64,000 nucleotides of DNA from Macquaria australasica (Eukaryota; Chordata; Actinopteri; Centrarchiformes; Percichthyidae). The position numbers and the translations under genes were made by a program. The stretch lies in the NCBI GenBank assembly GCA_005408345.1, contig SEMN01000001.1, positions 1,364,001 to 1,428,000 on the forward strand, given 5' to 3'. Under the pieces are notes generated by a model. The model ran no database searches. It worked only from the letters and a program-made list of their open reading frames with translations, and was not told the DNA's origin. Below are positions 49,864-63,200 of the stretch, piece by piece (the stretch's first letter is position 1; each line of letters starts with the position of its first letter).

Positions 49864-52800
49864 TGACACCTTTATATTTATGCATTAATTGCACTTACAT
49901 GAGAGTAATCTATTAATCTCTAGTAAGCGACATTTGACTTATGCTGACAAATAAATATTTTTTCGACAACTGTAGCCAACAAGCACTTACTCTGCTCTTA
50001 CACACAATAAACTGTTTCAAGTACGACTGTAAAGCACCAGTGAGTGACAACCGGTTTGCAGCCGAGATTAGCATGAAACATCCTCTTTATGTATTCTTTA
50101 CATACTCGTGTATTTGTCACATGTATAAGGGAAATACATTGGAACATCTTGCTAATCCTGAGCCTCTATTCAAAGCTTTAAAATCAGTCATAGGATGTCA
50201 AGAAGCCAATTCTCAGACTTGAAAATATCTCCTGATTGCTCAGATATGTGCTTATATTTATACATATATTCATTTTCATTCCAACTCAAAGCCACAAGGC
50301 AGTGGACAGAGTATTACTGATTTCTTCCCTGTGCATTTTCTCTGGCCAATGGAGGCTTTATCTACAACATGTTGTGTCTCATTAACTCTCTGTGTTTGCA
50401 GCCTTTATCTTAAGCATATCTCTACATAATGAGGCTGGTTTCCTCTCGAGCAGCAGGCCAGGACATTGTGCCACAGTCAGCATGCTCTGTCATGATTAGA
50501 TGCTGGAAAAATACTAAAAGAGAATTATTTGACTGAAATGTGATCCACAAAGTCACATTACAGTTGAGTAACTCCCCCTGTCTGTGGAACCACATGTGCC
50601 CCCTCTGTCCGTGAATCACATCCCTCCAGAGCTTCATCTTCTCTGTCTCACTCTCCACAGCAGTGGTCTTCACTTATTTGCCACCAAATACCAGATATAG
50701 AGGTTTGTAGTCCAACCAAACACTTTGGGGGCATAGTGATTAAATTATTGATCATCATCGATTTGATTTGATTTCCATTCTTTCACTTTTTGCCTACAAT
50801 TTGATTTGATTAAATTTGATTCTTAACAGTTGTATCTTCACAAGGGACGGCTATGTATTAAACTTTTTGAACAAAGGTTTTGTTTTTGGGAGCATATGTT
50901 GAATGAGACTGTTCCAGCTGTTGAAACCCGTGAAGAATTTACCAAATTGAATTTCCTGTCTGTTAACTTCCTGCCAGGGGCCAATTTTAACCTGAAGCTT
51001 TATCAGTGTTTTATTTTTGTAAAAGAAGGAAGTTCTGGTATAGCTGGACATGGAGTCACCCCACAAGGCAAGGTTGAATTATATTTGTCCAACACTGTTA
51101 CCCAGGAGGCTTTGCTGTTCCTGCATCCCATTTATTTAGTCGGCAGTCACGGTATCTGCTGCTGATTCGAGGGAACAGTCTCCAGTTTGCATCTGACTTT
51201 CTCTTTGTTGCTCACCATGTGTGTCTAGTAATTAAATCCATCCTTGTTAGACTTATTCCTTTTCTCCAAAACATCTTATGGTGTGTTCGCATTATGTGAA
51301 GGCTATTTAAACCTGTTTGGCACAGGTTATCCAGGTCGTTGTCCCTTTGTCTTTCATTGCTGTTGCTGTGGAGGAGGAACCTTTTAAATGCACACAAAAG
51401 GTCAAAAGGTCATGGTTAAAAGGCACAGACTTTACTGTTCACTGAGGCTCAACATCCAAATGTCCTAAGGTAGCTAAAACAACGATGCAATAGTGACACT
51501 AAACACAGTAGTTGCCATTAAATAAAGGATCTGTGGGTAATGATCAAAGTTAAACTATCTGGTCCCACTGCAAATATATCTAGAATTTGGCCTTAATTCA
51601 CTATCCTTGTTAATTTCACAGTTATGGCTATAATGCTGTATGAGTTATGTGGAATTTCTACCAAAGTCTAATCAGTTCTTGGCTTGCCTTAGGCCTGATA
51701 CTGGTCTGGGAAATCTGCTCCTAGAGCTTTGAAATTTCCTCCAGACAGTCAAATTAAGTGATACTGGAGTAAACCTAATGTTCTTGATAGAGGAAAATCA
51801 ACACAACAATTTCATACTATTAAAACAGACTGATTTGTTGCAGATGTTTTTGGTTGCAGTTGACATTATGGCACATACAGTACTACATGTACATATAGGA
51901 GATGATTTTATGTGAGGGTTTCGTTGTGTTTTTAGATGAAGAAATCCACCGCAGGCTTAGTCAAGCACTTGCATTCCTGAACTCTATTAGAGTAAAATTG
52001 AGTTTGATAGAAAACATTTCAGTGTTAAGCTTTTGTATCAGAGAGAGAAAACACCTGTTGATTTGTACCAACATTCAAACAATCCAGCGTAGAAGATGAA
52101 GATAAACCAATTTCATCACAGACAACAGCTTCAACTGTCCACAAATCATTACATCCACAAGACGTTTTCATTTCAGTCACAGTTTATTTGTACCTCTGTG
52201 CTACATTTGTGCATTTATTGTGCTCGTCAAAAGCACCAGAACAGATAAATAGGTAGATTTTTTAAAACGTATATGCATTTTTGTTATCTTTTATTTTTAA
52301 ACCTTTTTTTTATTTATTGGCTTTTTACAGTGTCTTATATGTTCTGTTCTGCTGTGCTCACCTTTTCTGTCTCCATGTTTCGTTTATCTAAAACACCAGT
52401 GAGACGTTTTGTCAAACTTAGTTGTGCTGTAAAAGAAAATCTACACACAAAAAAAAACATCTGCGACAGGCTAATCACACTACTTGTACTTCTTTAACAT
52501 GAACAATGAATTTTTAACTAATACAAACTTTTCAATGTCAAATCCATTCTGGTTCTTAGATCGTGTGTTTCCTCTGTAGAGATGAAGTGTACAAGTTGAC
52601 CATAAGGGGCTTTGTTGCTTTGTTATATGTGTGTAAACTATAATATTCTCATGCTTTGATTTTACAGAACGGTGTTTTACATTGACAATGGAATAGAAAG
52701 AACAACTGTAATCTCTCTCCGGTGAAAATAATAGAATCATTCTGACTACATCGACTTGCTCCATCTTTGTGATGTTGTAAGTGTGTCTGCGCTCTGGTCC

Positions 52801-53860
52801 AGCTTTGTGCAGAGGTTATATGGTGGATTAGAGGTGATTAAGAAATGAAAGGAGCCATTGTCCTGTGTTTAAGCACAACACATGCACACTCAGGATCAGG
52901 AAAATAGGGAATGAGAGAAAGAGAGGGATAAAAGAAGAAGAAAATGTACAGTTTGTGGAAGAGGAAACTAACTGGGTGCAACATAAAAGTTGACAGAACA
53001 AGACAAACAAGAGTGTATGGGAGAGATTATGAGAATTCAGGGACAAGGAAAGGAGAAGGTAGCGATCAGAGAAAGGATCAGAAGAAAAAGTAATCCACCA
53101 CTTGAGATTGAAATGGATGAGTTGATGAAATACACACAAAAAAAAGAACAGGATCTCTGTATGTGACTGTGAAAGCTCACTCATCTACAGGATAATACAT
53201 GGCGACTCCAACATGCATTCATTAAGGGAGGCTTGAGGGAAACAGCTCCTTATTTCTCCCTTTAAACACACTTTCTACCTCAGTCCAACCGGGTTTCTGT
53301 CTCCCTCTTTTTTCAGTACCAGGTCGGCCAGCTGTACTCTGTAGCTGAGGCCAGTAAGAATGAGACGGGTGGAGGAGAAGGAGTGGAGGTGCTAAAAAAT
53401 GAGCCCTACGAGAAAGATGGAGAGAAGGGACAGTACACACACAAAATTTACCATTTGCAGAGGTAAGCAGTTGTGCAGCAGGCTCACTCAGGAAGACTAC
53501 TTCATTCATTTGTCCCTCGAGGCCACATCTCTTGGCTCCTATCCATTCATATATTTTCATCTCATCACTTTAAAGTCTTCTTCCTGGTTCACTCCATGCA
53601 GTAAGCTGGAAACGACCACTACCTTTCAGACCTATCATTTTGTGTGCACCAAAATCTAATCTTAATTTTATTAACTGTGCTTTGTACACATGTACCTAAT
53701 CTCTTCTGATTGAAATATAGTTAAATACCCTGGTTTATTCTCTCTTCACTCCTCTGTCCTGCAGTAAAGTGCCGTCATTCGTCAGGATGTTGGCTCCAGC
53801 TTCAGCTCTCAACATCCACGAGAAAGCCTGGAACGCGTACCCATACTGTCGCACAGGTAG

Positions 53861-53891
<31 letters not shown>

Positions 53892-54809
53892 AAAGAGAAA
53901 CCTTGAGCACACAAAAATGCACTCAGTATCATCTTTCAAAGGTTGGTGGAAAAGCAATTATGATAAGTGACATACACCTGAAGCTGCGAACATGTTTTTT
54001 TCATTGTTTGCATACTATGGCACCTGTTAAAATTAAAACCCTAGACTTTATCTTTGCCAGACTTGACTCAATGAGCTTTAGTGGTACCCCAAAAATAGCA
54101 ATTGTTGTCGACATTGTCAACATTTAAGTTTCTATTGTCATTTTAAAGGAAGGGTTGTTACATGGCAGCAAGGAAACCTTCATATCATTTCAGGGTCACA
54201 GGAGTAGACACTATTTCAAGACATGGTGTCGGAAATAAAAGATAAGTTAAATGAATAAAACTATGGCGCACAATAAAACTATGGCGAAGTGAAAGATTCA
54301 GCGCACAATAAAATGAAAAGGAAGCATCACAGCCCCAGGAAATTTTTGGATGTGCTTGAAATCTGAACAGGCACTCCATCGATCAATATAAAGGTCTAAA
54401 AGAGGGCCCAGGAGGAATCCCGTCTTCCAAACTACCTTTTAATATACTGAGCATAGACCCATTGGACGTAATCTCTATCACTGCATCCACCCAGTCTTTC
54501 AAACCTGGAGTGTTATAATTCTGGAGACTGCAATCATTCCCATCATAATAACTGAAAACGCACATTTTGATACATTTGGGCTTTCAGATCCGTCCTGTAA
54601 TAAACATAAAACAGGAGGCAGAGGGATTGCTGAACCAAACCAACAACCCAGGACTTCCATAGCTGTTGATTTAAAAAGAGCTTTTAGCGAACTAAAGGAA
54701 ATAATGATGCTTAACATAATCTACTGCACTTTAAGTGTGAATACAATTGTCTCAAATTACTTCGAGGTCACACAGATGCCGATCTGTCAAAGAGATTGTC
54801 TTCTCTGGG

Positions 54810-54856
<47 letters not shown>

Positions 54857-54859
54857 ATG

Positions 54860-54925
<66 letters not shown>

Positions 54926-55416
54926 TCTCTCTCTCTGGGTCTCTGTCACCTTGAAGGAGTCGTTGAATAATTAACTGTATGTCCGTGAGAAGAACCATGC
55001 AATCACTCAATCCTTTCAGGCTGAGATCACACACACACACACACACCAGCTGCCAGACAGCCATCTGTCATACAAACACACGGGACAGTCAAAGGCACAA
55101 CCTGTCTGAACCTACACACACAATACTCACCGACAAATATTATTGGACAACTCCCCTTGACCTCTGTACATTGTCCAGTACTGTAAATACTATTAGATTT
55201 CTCATGTGTTCCTCAGCTGCATCATTCATTTTTCTTTCTCTCTCTGTTTGCTCCTGTGATTCTTTCATCTGGCCCTGCAGTTATCACTGTGAGTATTTTC
55301 TTTTTTTTCTTGTCCTTACACATGTCATGTATGTTGACTCAAAGGACACATTGATGCCCATAGAGGGTGCAAATTAACCTGAAAGCTGAGAAAGAAATTT
55401 GATATATTTCAGTGAC

Positions 55417-55451
<35 letters not shown>

Positions 55452-58073
55452 GATAGTCAGACACCGTTACTGTGTGTTTGTGTTGGTGTGTGTCTGTGTG
55501 TATGAGAGCACAAGACTAAATCAATTGTATTTTATGTTTTTTCAATTGCTTACATATTATTCTGTAGACTTACTGTTCCCTCCTCACTCAGGATTATTTC
55601 TCTTCTCTCTACAGAACGAATATATGAAAGATAACTTCCTGATCAAGATTGAGACATGGCACAAACCTGACACGGGACACCTTGAAAATGTAATTATGAA
55701 AGACTGTAACGAGCCGAGGAGGTGTATGTGCCTGTGGTTGAGCAGCATGAGGAATTTTTTATGAGCATGTTTGTGGTTTTTGGGATGACTTTAAACAATG
55801 AAGTGCTTATTTTACACCAATAATGCTTGATTTTAGATCATGCTGTATCTCACACCTTGTATGGGTGTTTTTTGTTTATTATCCATTTCCCTATACTGCT
55901 AGCTGTGTAGTGCCAACATTTCCCCACTGCTTCAGTCTGTTTACTTGTCTTCTAATCAAAAACCGCTCTGTGAATTCTTGTGCAGGACAAACTGAAGCAA
56001 TCCCCTAGCTATAGGCTCCCATAATTACTTTGGGACAGTGCTCCTATAAATAAATGAATATGATCATGAAAAAAACTGCGAGCAAAGGGCTCCACTAATT
56101 ACCAGAGAAATGTATCACCCGTGTATAATTTTCTAACTTTCCACACTCAAAAGCCTTTTTACCCTGAGCCTCGTGTTCTCGTCTCTGTTGGATGTAGACT
56201 GCCTACAGACACTTGTGCCTGTATGTAGCTGTGCTCTGTGGTTCTGTTCCAGGTACACGGTTTGGATGCAGAAACCTGGAAGAAGGTGGATGTAGTCTAT
56301 ATTGATATTGCGGACAGAAGCCAAGTAGAGCCAAAGGTGAGTTTGTTTAGCTCAAGGTCCAAACTGAGACGATTACAGCAACTAGATCTCTTACTTCTTG
56401 TGTCACCTCATCCATGATGTTCATTCTGGTTTTTCTCGTGTCTCTCCAGGACTACAAGTCAGAGGAGGATCCTTGCAGGTACAAGTCAGTAAAGACAGGA
56501 CGAGGCCCTCTAGGACCAGACTGGAAGGTACAGCATCTTGTTATAAATGTCTCATTTAGTTGAGACACATCTGAAGAAATACACGATAAACAAAGACCTC
56601 CAACCACGTTACTGTTAATTATTGATGTGCAAAATAAAAAACATCACCCGCACTGATACTTGTTGCTTAGCAACTATGATGTTTAGTCAGTGTTGAAATG
56701 CTTGGTACAGGACAAACACTTCATCATCATATAAACAGGGCCATGGCCATGTTTTTCTGGGAATTTGTGGGTTTTGGCACCCTGGGAGGAAGTACATCCC
56801 AATACATCCTAAAACAGAACCAGTGGGTGGATTTCTAGTATTTTTCTTCAACTCAATATATTAACAAACAAATAAATAAGTAGATAAATAAATAAAGGTT
56901 TTAGTATTTCCCTACCAATGCAATTGTTGGTGGAAAAAGAACATTTAAGCTGCCATGTAGATAAATACAAAATGTATTGGGAGTGTCAGGGGGTGACTCA
57001 AGACCTCAGTATTTCTAAAATCGTGGCTACGAATAGGGCCGAATAGAAATAGAAAATATTGAGCCATATATATATATATATATATAGCCCAGCAACCCAG
57101 CAACCTTTGTTAACAATTCAAAAATCCCTGTGTGTATATTTATGCACTTGCAGAAGGAACTTCCTAACAAGAAAGACTGCCCACACATGTGTGCCTACAA
57201 ACTGGTCACTGTCAAATTCAAGTGGTGGGGCCTGCAAAATAAAGTGGAGAACTTCATTCAAAAGGTTTGTTTACAGTGTGTTACATATCATTTTGTCACT
57301 TTAGGATCAATATGACATCCAGGTAGCCACAGGTCAAGTTCAGCTACTGAGGAGGGATTGTTGAGAGCAAACTGTTTAACATGATGTTAGTCTGGAAATG
57401 GAAAATGTTTGCTTTATTTCCCTTCCTGGACAGTCCTCGGTTGTGTGCGTGTGCATGTTAAGGACTGGGGCAGCGGTGTATCATATCCTGTGCGTGCATA
57501 CAGTACATGCAGTGTCTCACATCTTGTCAGCTTGAGGTAACAGTGGAAAAGTACCACTCACTATAATGCTGTACATATGGGCTGCACCAGCCTCTAGTGG
57601 ATAAACAGGGTAAAGCAGGATAGAATTAAACATCTTTACATGATAAAATGTGCACTTAAAAATTCAGCTTCCTTTCTTCAAACTACAATATGACTTTCCA
57701 ATTTTCCTCCTTGGTTGTTTCACAGCAAGAGAAGCGTTTGTTCACTAATTTCCACCGTCAGCTGTTCTGCTGGATTGACAAGTGGATTGACTTGAACATG
57801 GAAGACATCCGTCGCATGGAGGAAGAGACACGCAGGGAGCTAGATGAGGTAAAGACAGATTCCTGAAGATCTGATTTCTTCTGAAGTATTTTATTCCTAA
57901 GTCAGTAAACACATTAGTAAAACTAAGTAATTCTGTCACAGTCCTGAGGACGTGGACGTTCTTATGTTCGGATAAGAATGTGAAATATCATTCAGTGTAT
58001 GATTTGTTTTTGTTTTGTGCGTCAGATGAGAGTGAAGGATCCAGTGAAAGGCATGGTGGCTCTAGAGGACTGA
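43943..58073 (+). CDS. pitpna: Phosphatidylinositol transfer protein alpha (11 coding exons)
   Basis: Class I PITP: a soluble START-like lipid carrier that exchanges phosphatidylinositol and phosphatidylcholine between membranes and supports phosphoinositide signalling. Exons: 43943-43959, 49176-49206, 53317-53462, 53765-53856, 55281-55288, 55615-55689, 56253-56336, 56450-56527, 57154-57264, 57726-57848, 58026-58073. Joined: 270 aa, the family length, all phases agreeing. Marks: start MLIKEFRVILPISVEE; KNETGGGEG; GQYTHKIYHLQS with the Thr and Lys (57, 59) aligned to the phosphosite and headgroup-contact residues of PITP; AWNAYPYCRT; the membrane-docking pair W201-W202 in KFKWWGLQNK; FTNFHRQLFCWIDKW; end KDPVKGMVALED. 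The alpha call rests on the C-terminus (KDPVKGM) and slc43a2 synteny; some residues match beta. Which teleost duplicate this is (a or b) cannot be told here. The stop is followed by a 3' UTR intron. Confidence 0.95.
43960..49175 (+). other. pitpna: pitpna intron 1
   Basis: A 5.2-kb intron, donor AATT|GTAAGT and acceptor TTCCAG|T. It contains a G-rich, quadruplex-capable stretch at 44536-44568, a possible extra exon at 44771-44840, a (CA)n run near 45499-45522 and (GA)n near 45891-45909. The remainder is AT-rich with no recognised exon. Confidence 0.65.
44771..44840 (+). other. Candidate unannotated exon in pitpna intron 1
   Basis: A 70-nt segment bounded by a strong acceptor (TTTGCTTCTGCAG) and a strong donor (AAG|GTAAGG). 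Spliced between exons 1 and 2 it would bring an in-frame TAG early, so it cannot be a normal coding cassette. It may be an alternative 5' UTR exon or a PTC-introducing exon, or pure chance. Confidence 0.3.
49207..53316 (+). other. pitpna: pitpna intron 2
   Basis: A 4.1-kb intron with (TG)n near 49231-49279, (AT)n at 49438-49480 and (CA)n near 49842-49863. A degenerate GATTTGATTTGATT stretch lies near 50759-50820. No recognised exon. Weak open frames at 50830-51165 lack splice or family support. Confidence 0.6.
49438..49480. repeat. (AT)n microsatellite
   Basis: A perfect AT array of about 43 bp in pitpna intron 2, followed by a T run. Confidence 0.95.
53861..53886 (+). repeat. (CA)n directly after pitpna exon 4 donor
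   Basis: CA repeat starting 5 nt into intron 4, immediately after the donor ACAG|GTAG. It lies where hnRNP L-type proteins can influence donor use. Confidence 0.9.
54812..54936. repeat. (TC)n(TG)n(TC)n compound microsatellite
   Basis: About 21 TC units, then about 33 TG units with one variant, then six TC units, in pitpna intron 4. The pattern suggests successive expansion of adjoining simple repeats. Confidence 0.95.
55281..55288 (+). CDS. pitpna: 8-nt microexon of pitpna
   Basis: TTATCACT lies between acceptor CCCTGCAG and donor GTGAGT. It completes the Val codon begun in exon 4 and adds Ile-Thr, giving the conserved VIT before NEYMKD. Skipping it shifts the frame, so it must be included for a working protein. 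It is the only segment between exons 4 and 6 that restores the family sequence. Confidence 0.88.
55418..55450 (+). repeat. (CAG)11 trinucleotide repeat
   Basis: Eleven perfect CAG units in pitpna intron 5, about 130 nt after the microexon, in the sense orientation. It produces a poly-Ala or poly-Gln frame that is not part of the coding sequence. Confidence 0.95.
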
Positions 58074-58108
58074 GATTGTGTCGGACCGTGAATGCTGCTG
58101 CTCATCAG
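58074..58108 (+). other. pitpna: First 3' UTR segment of pitpna, with splice donor
   Basis: After the TGA at 58071-58073 the exon continues 35 nt to a donor CATCAG|GTGAGA. A pyrimidine-rich acceptor CTCTTTCAG at 59354/59355 begins the terminal UTR exon. The stop-to-junction distance is under about 50 nt, so nonsense-mediated decay is not expected. Confidence 0.6.
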
Positions 58109-58911
58109 GTGAGAGGACTTTAAATGTTTCGTGTGACATTTCATTGTACCTTACCATTTATTTGTTTGACTGTCTGTCTGTCTGTATAGACTCATTCTTT
58201 AAATATATATTGATTTGTTTTTTGACTTATCGATTGTTTAGTCTACAACATTTAAACGAAAATGAAACATTACTCATGGCAAGTGCCCAGAGTCTTTAAA
58301 TAGCAGTCGTCCAAAACTTAATGATATTCCATTTACAATGATATCAAACGCAGAAAAGAAGAAAATCCTCGCATTTGAAGAGCTGGTAATTTTTCGTTAT
58401 TGTTCTAAAATGACTTTAAGGATTAATCGATTATCCAAATGTCACAGTCAAATACATCAGTGTCAGTGTCATTTACAAGAAATTGCAGCACAGACATGTC
58501 AATGCTGATTAGAAATATTGTGTCCATCACATAGTTTGTCAACCAAAGAGCTGTTCAAGTTTATTTTTCAGCTGTAAAATGTCCTGCTCAGTATATCTTA
58601 GAAACAGTCTAAAGCGGCAGAACATGATGTAAACCAGAACACTGCATATTATTACCTTCTAAAGTTGTTATGGCTAATGTGTTAGCAAGCAAGTTGCCCA
58701 GTTACACATCCAGCAGACACAGAGCATTCATTTGGCCATCCGACGAATGTAAGTCCAGTGTTTACTCTTATATTAGCTATGATTTTATTTCCGCCAACTC
58801 CTGAGGGAAATATCTGGCTCTTTAGCTGCTAAATGCTCCATCTGTCTGCCGTTTGGTGGTGGACAGGTAGAGTACAGTGGGTTTATCAGAGCTTCTTGGC
58901 TGAAGAGCTGT

Positions 58912-58952
58912 CTGCTGCTGCTGCTGCTGCTGCTTCTGCTTCTGCTGCTGCT
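58912..58952 (+). repeat. Interrupted (CTG)n repeat
   Basis: CTG/CTT array in the inferred 3' UTR intron of pitpna (58109-59354), read as CUG in the pre-mRNA, opposite in sense to the CAG array at 55418-55450. Confidence 0.9.
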
Positions 58953-59354
58953 GGAAACGAAACCGATGAGAGATGAGAGTGAACCAAAACAATAAAGTTG
59001 CAGGCCGGAAAAAACAAATGAATGAGGTGGAAGATGCTAAAAAGTGCCATAGAGCTGAAGGGATCTGCAGAGTGGGGCGATAATTAGACATTTGATCTAT
59101 TAATATAAAATATTAATTAGTGCAGCTTTAAGAGCTCCCAGTCAAAAATTTGTGTTAAAATGTGATTTAAAAAACTCCTAAATATTAATATCTGTATTGT
59201 CCTCAAAAATCAAGTGTAGGTCAGGCTCTGAATCTGATTTGATTTTAGAGAAGTGTGCCAATAAATAATCATATTAATGAGAAATAAATACCAGCACATC
59301 AGACAGTGGAAAGTGCGTCTTTCTTATAATCTTACCTCTTTCCATCTCTTTCAG

Positions 59355-60075
59355 ACCAGAATACCCAGACACCAGCGGATTCACATCCTCCTTCAATTCC
59401 AACTGACACAACATCTGACCGGCCGGTCCAACCCCCCCCCCCCACGCCCCCCACCACCCCACCCCCACCACCAAACGCCCACCACATCCTCTCCCAAGTA
59501 CAGTCTGGTTTTCAGGGACCTGGACCCAGTAAACTCCCAGTTTCCAGCTGATCTCCTCCACCACATCCCCACCTCCCTTGAGTCCCATCCATGTCTATTT
59601 GTTTTTCCATCCAGTGTGCCCGTCTTATTAACTGCTCTGAGGCCTCCAGTAGCAACACTATAGATCTTGTCAGTCAGTCCTCTCTTTCTCTCTCTCAGTC
59701 TCTAAATCGTTCTAAACTACAGAGAATAGTGTCATTTATCTCTGCAATTTAGGATTTATTTCTATTTAAGATATCCCAATGGTGTATATATACAGTATAC
59801 CGTATATCGGGGAGCTGAATAATTGTATTGAAATATATATATATATATATATAAATATATATAAACAGGGTTTTTAAAATGATTTTGTCTGTAAGTTTGT
59901 CTGTGGATGTTTACTTTTTCCAGACCAAGCTGTATTTGCTCAGTGTTGAGATTTGATCCTGTAATTTATTTTTTTTTTTTTTTGATTTGTCATAGTACCC
60001 CCTTCTTTCCATTTGTGTCATGCTTTATGCAGTGTTTCCTTTTGTTGTTCAAATAAATTTGCAAGTCTACAAACC
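59355..60075 (+). other. pitpna: Terminal 3' UTR exon of pitpna with poly(A) signal
   Basis: UTR exon from acceptor TTTCAG|ACCAG to an AATAAA at 60052-60057. It contains a C-rich tract (59432-59480, including 12 consecutive C) suitable for poly(C)-binding proteins, and (AT)n runs near 59836-59862. A longer 3' UTR from downstream sites is possible. Confidence 0.6.
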
Positions 60076-60079
60076 GCAG

Positions 60080-60225
60080 CTGCAAGGTCGGGATTGCACT
60101 GAGAGTGTTATGTTGTCTCTGCTATACTCCTGACCTACCAGGTAGGATTTGTTCCCAGTATCTCCCTTAGTATGTTGAGGCATTCATTGGCTTTTCTGGC
60201 TTTGTGAGTTTGCGTGTGCGCGCTT

Positions 60226-60285
<60 letters not shown>

Positions 60286-63200
60286 TTATGTGTGTGTGCG
60301 TGTGTGTGTGTTTCTCTAGCATTGTACGGCCATCAAGGTTTCCCGCCATTTTTCTTTTCACCTGATCATTTCTAGCTCTTCAATTTCATCAGGCTGTTCA
60401 AACAGATTGCTTGAAAGTGCAGCAACTGAAAATCACGTCAGAATTTAAACATGCAGTAAAGCACACACACATATACACACAAACAGACAGAGGTAGTATA
60501 CAAGTACACAAGTAAAATGTACCACTCTGCAAAGGGAAACGCACAGTAGACCAGCCATAAATTAGTCGTTTCTCTTTTTTCTTTTTGTCTGACAGTCTTT
60601 CTGTCTACAGACTTCGCATCCTTTTAACTGCAAAACTCGTTGTCATGGCGGTGATTTTACCATTAGCGGCCATCATGGATATGCAGCTCTTCCCGCTTGC
60701 TGTAGACAGATAAATGGTTTATTTGAGAGTAAAACTTTACGCGATCTGCATCAATTCTTGCCCTGTCACCCATTCTGTCACCTCCAGTGGATAAATGGTC
60801 TTATCCAGCGATAGCAATAACTACCATGACACGTTGGTCTCTCCTTTATCATCGCAAATCTATCCTACACTACTGTTTGTTCCTATCCTGAGAACAGTTT
60901 TAGTAAAACAGAGCCCAAGCTGAAAGTAAGGGATGGTTAAGTTGTTGATGAGTTATTTATTAAATGCTGGTTTTATTGTGTTTGTCTTTGGATGAGCCGG
61001 GTTTTCTCCTGCCACAGTCTGAAGCCTGTTATTTGTAATAGTGTGGTTTTTCGGTATATGCATGAGTGTACATGAGTGATGTACAGTAGCGTGTCTTTGA
61101 AGAGATCTGATGCTGGCTGGGTAAAGAAGGGAGGAAGTAATGGAGCTAGAGGAGCGATAACAGCAGGCACTAACCTTCTTCCTCTTGTTGACGTCTGTTT
61201 GGCCTCCTTTGTCCTCAGTTACTTTTATCATCCTCTTATCCATCCTTTGTTTACTTTCCCTCCACATCTTTTAACTGTGTGGAAACTTTAAAGAGCAAGC
61301 AATAGATAGATCATGTCAAAAGGCCAATACCATAATACTGATTTAGGTCACCCGCCTGCAATTAATGCATTTAGATCAACAGAACAAGGAGATAATTATA
61401 ATTTAAGCACTTAAAGCACAGGGGTTTGATTAATTTGAGGTCCATACCTAGATTTTAGAAAAGCAGACATTTTGCGCTACTGAGTTAATATTAATGAATG
61501 TCAAATACTTTTTTAAATCCCCAATTCAATTAAATGTAACTATTTACTTTTATTTTTAAAAATATGACAAATTAAGTACAACATGTATATAATTACAAAA
61601 GCATAGCAATTATCAAGCCCAGTTTTTAAATAAAAAGTATGTACTGGCATACATTTAAGCAATTTTATTTTGTCATTTTGTTTAACGTTTTATTGGTCTG
61701 ACCCTTGTAGCAACTGTACCTACAAGGACAGCTCAACTTTAGAAAAGTTTGGTTTGTCTGGAGAAGAATCCAGAAGAAGATATTCAGTGTATAATCAGCT
61801 AAATTCAGTCTAACTCATGACATGAAGGAGCCGAGCAATATTATAGTCAGATAAACTCCTATTATATCTTTATTCATTTGTCATAGATCACCATAAAGAG
61901 CACCAGTCTTCCACAGCCTCTTGAATTATGATTAGCCACATATCACCATTTTGTCACCAACTTGACAAAATGCGGATGTTTTCCAGCAGATTTCCGGCAG
62001 TTGTATTCATGTGATGGAGAACTGAAACGGCTTCATACATCGTTTGACAGGATAATATTGGAGTAGTATCATTAGCCTGTACATTTATGTGTTCTGTCTT
62101 CTTAAGCCCAAGCACAGTAGCCGATAAATCCAAATTCTAATTTCTTTTATTGACCATAAGGATGCTAAGGCTTAAAAAGGCCATTAAAAACTGCTCAGGG
62201 CATTATTAGCAACTGTTCAAGCATAATATAGACTTGCTTTGGAGAAACTACCTTTATAACTTTAAAAAATCCAACTTTTTTTCCATCTTATGACACTTTT
62301 TTTCCACGTCCTTGTATATATGTATGTCAGATTAAGTTTATAAACCCCATCACTGCGAGCCATTTTCTGTTGCCTCCTCTTTAAAGAACACACTGGCCCT
62401 GGATGTCCAACCCTTCCACCTCTCTCTGTGTCCATCGAGCATCTCACTCACTGTCTGTGATGGGGCTACCAACTGAATCATGGAGATTTGTGGATGTACT
62501 GTATGTATTGACTTTGTAAATAGTAAATAAATAAATGTAGATGAACACATATATATAGATCAGACTGTCCTGCCAAAACCTGCAGCGCACCCTCTCGACA
62601 CTTGATCCAGCATCACACAGACCAGGAAACGTGAGGACATGTAGAGTTGTAGTTGCTGAAATTTACTGCTGATAAGACATTTTGAGGAATATTGTCAGCT
62701 GTAGACATTTAAAAAAAAAAAACGCATTGTTACATATTGTTATAGATGATTATGCTGCGGATTTTAGGATGCCCCAGCAAAGCAGTGAAGAGCTGAGTTG
62801 CTGTGTGGTTTGTAGTTCGAGGACAAAAAAATATTAAGAGAGAAGCAAAACTCCTGTTCACCATTTCCTCTTCTTCTCACGTTCTTCCCTCACAGGGACC
62901 ACATCTCATTGGCAGGACAGTGTATAGATATATATTTTTGTTCTCAGTGTTGTTGTACCTCTGTTGTCAGTCTCTGAACTACACTTGCGTCTCTCACTGA
63001 AAAGGAACATATAACGGCAGCTTGGGTCAGTTCATTGATCCACATAATTAGCTGATGGTCTCAGCCCTAAGTGGAGCAAGTTAGATTTTGCCCTCCTATG
63101 GTTACTCATGGGGATCGAGGGGGAAACTATTCTACATTTAGGAGCAGCTTCAACCGGGTGCTGGAGGGTTGGAGTTTATAGCTACACAGAAATTTAAAAA

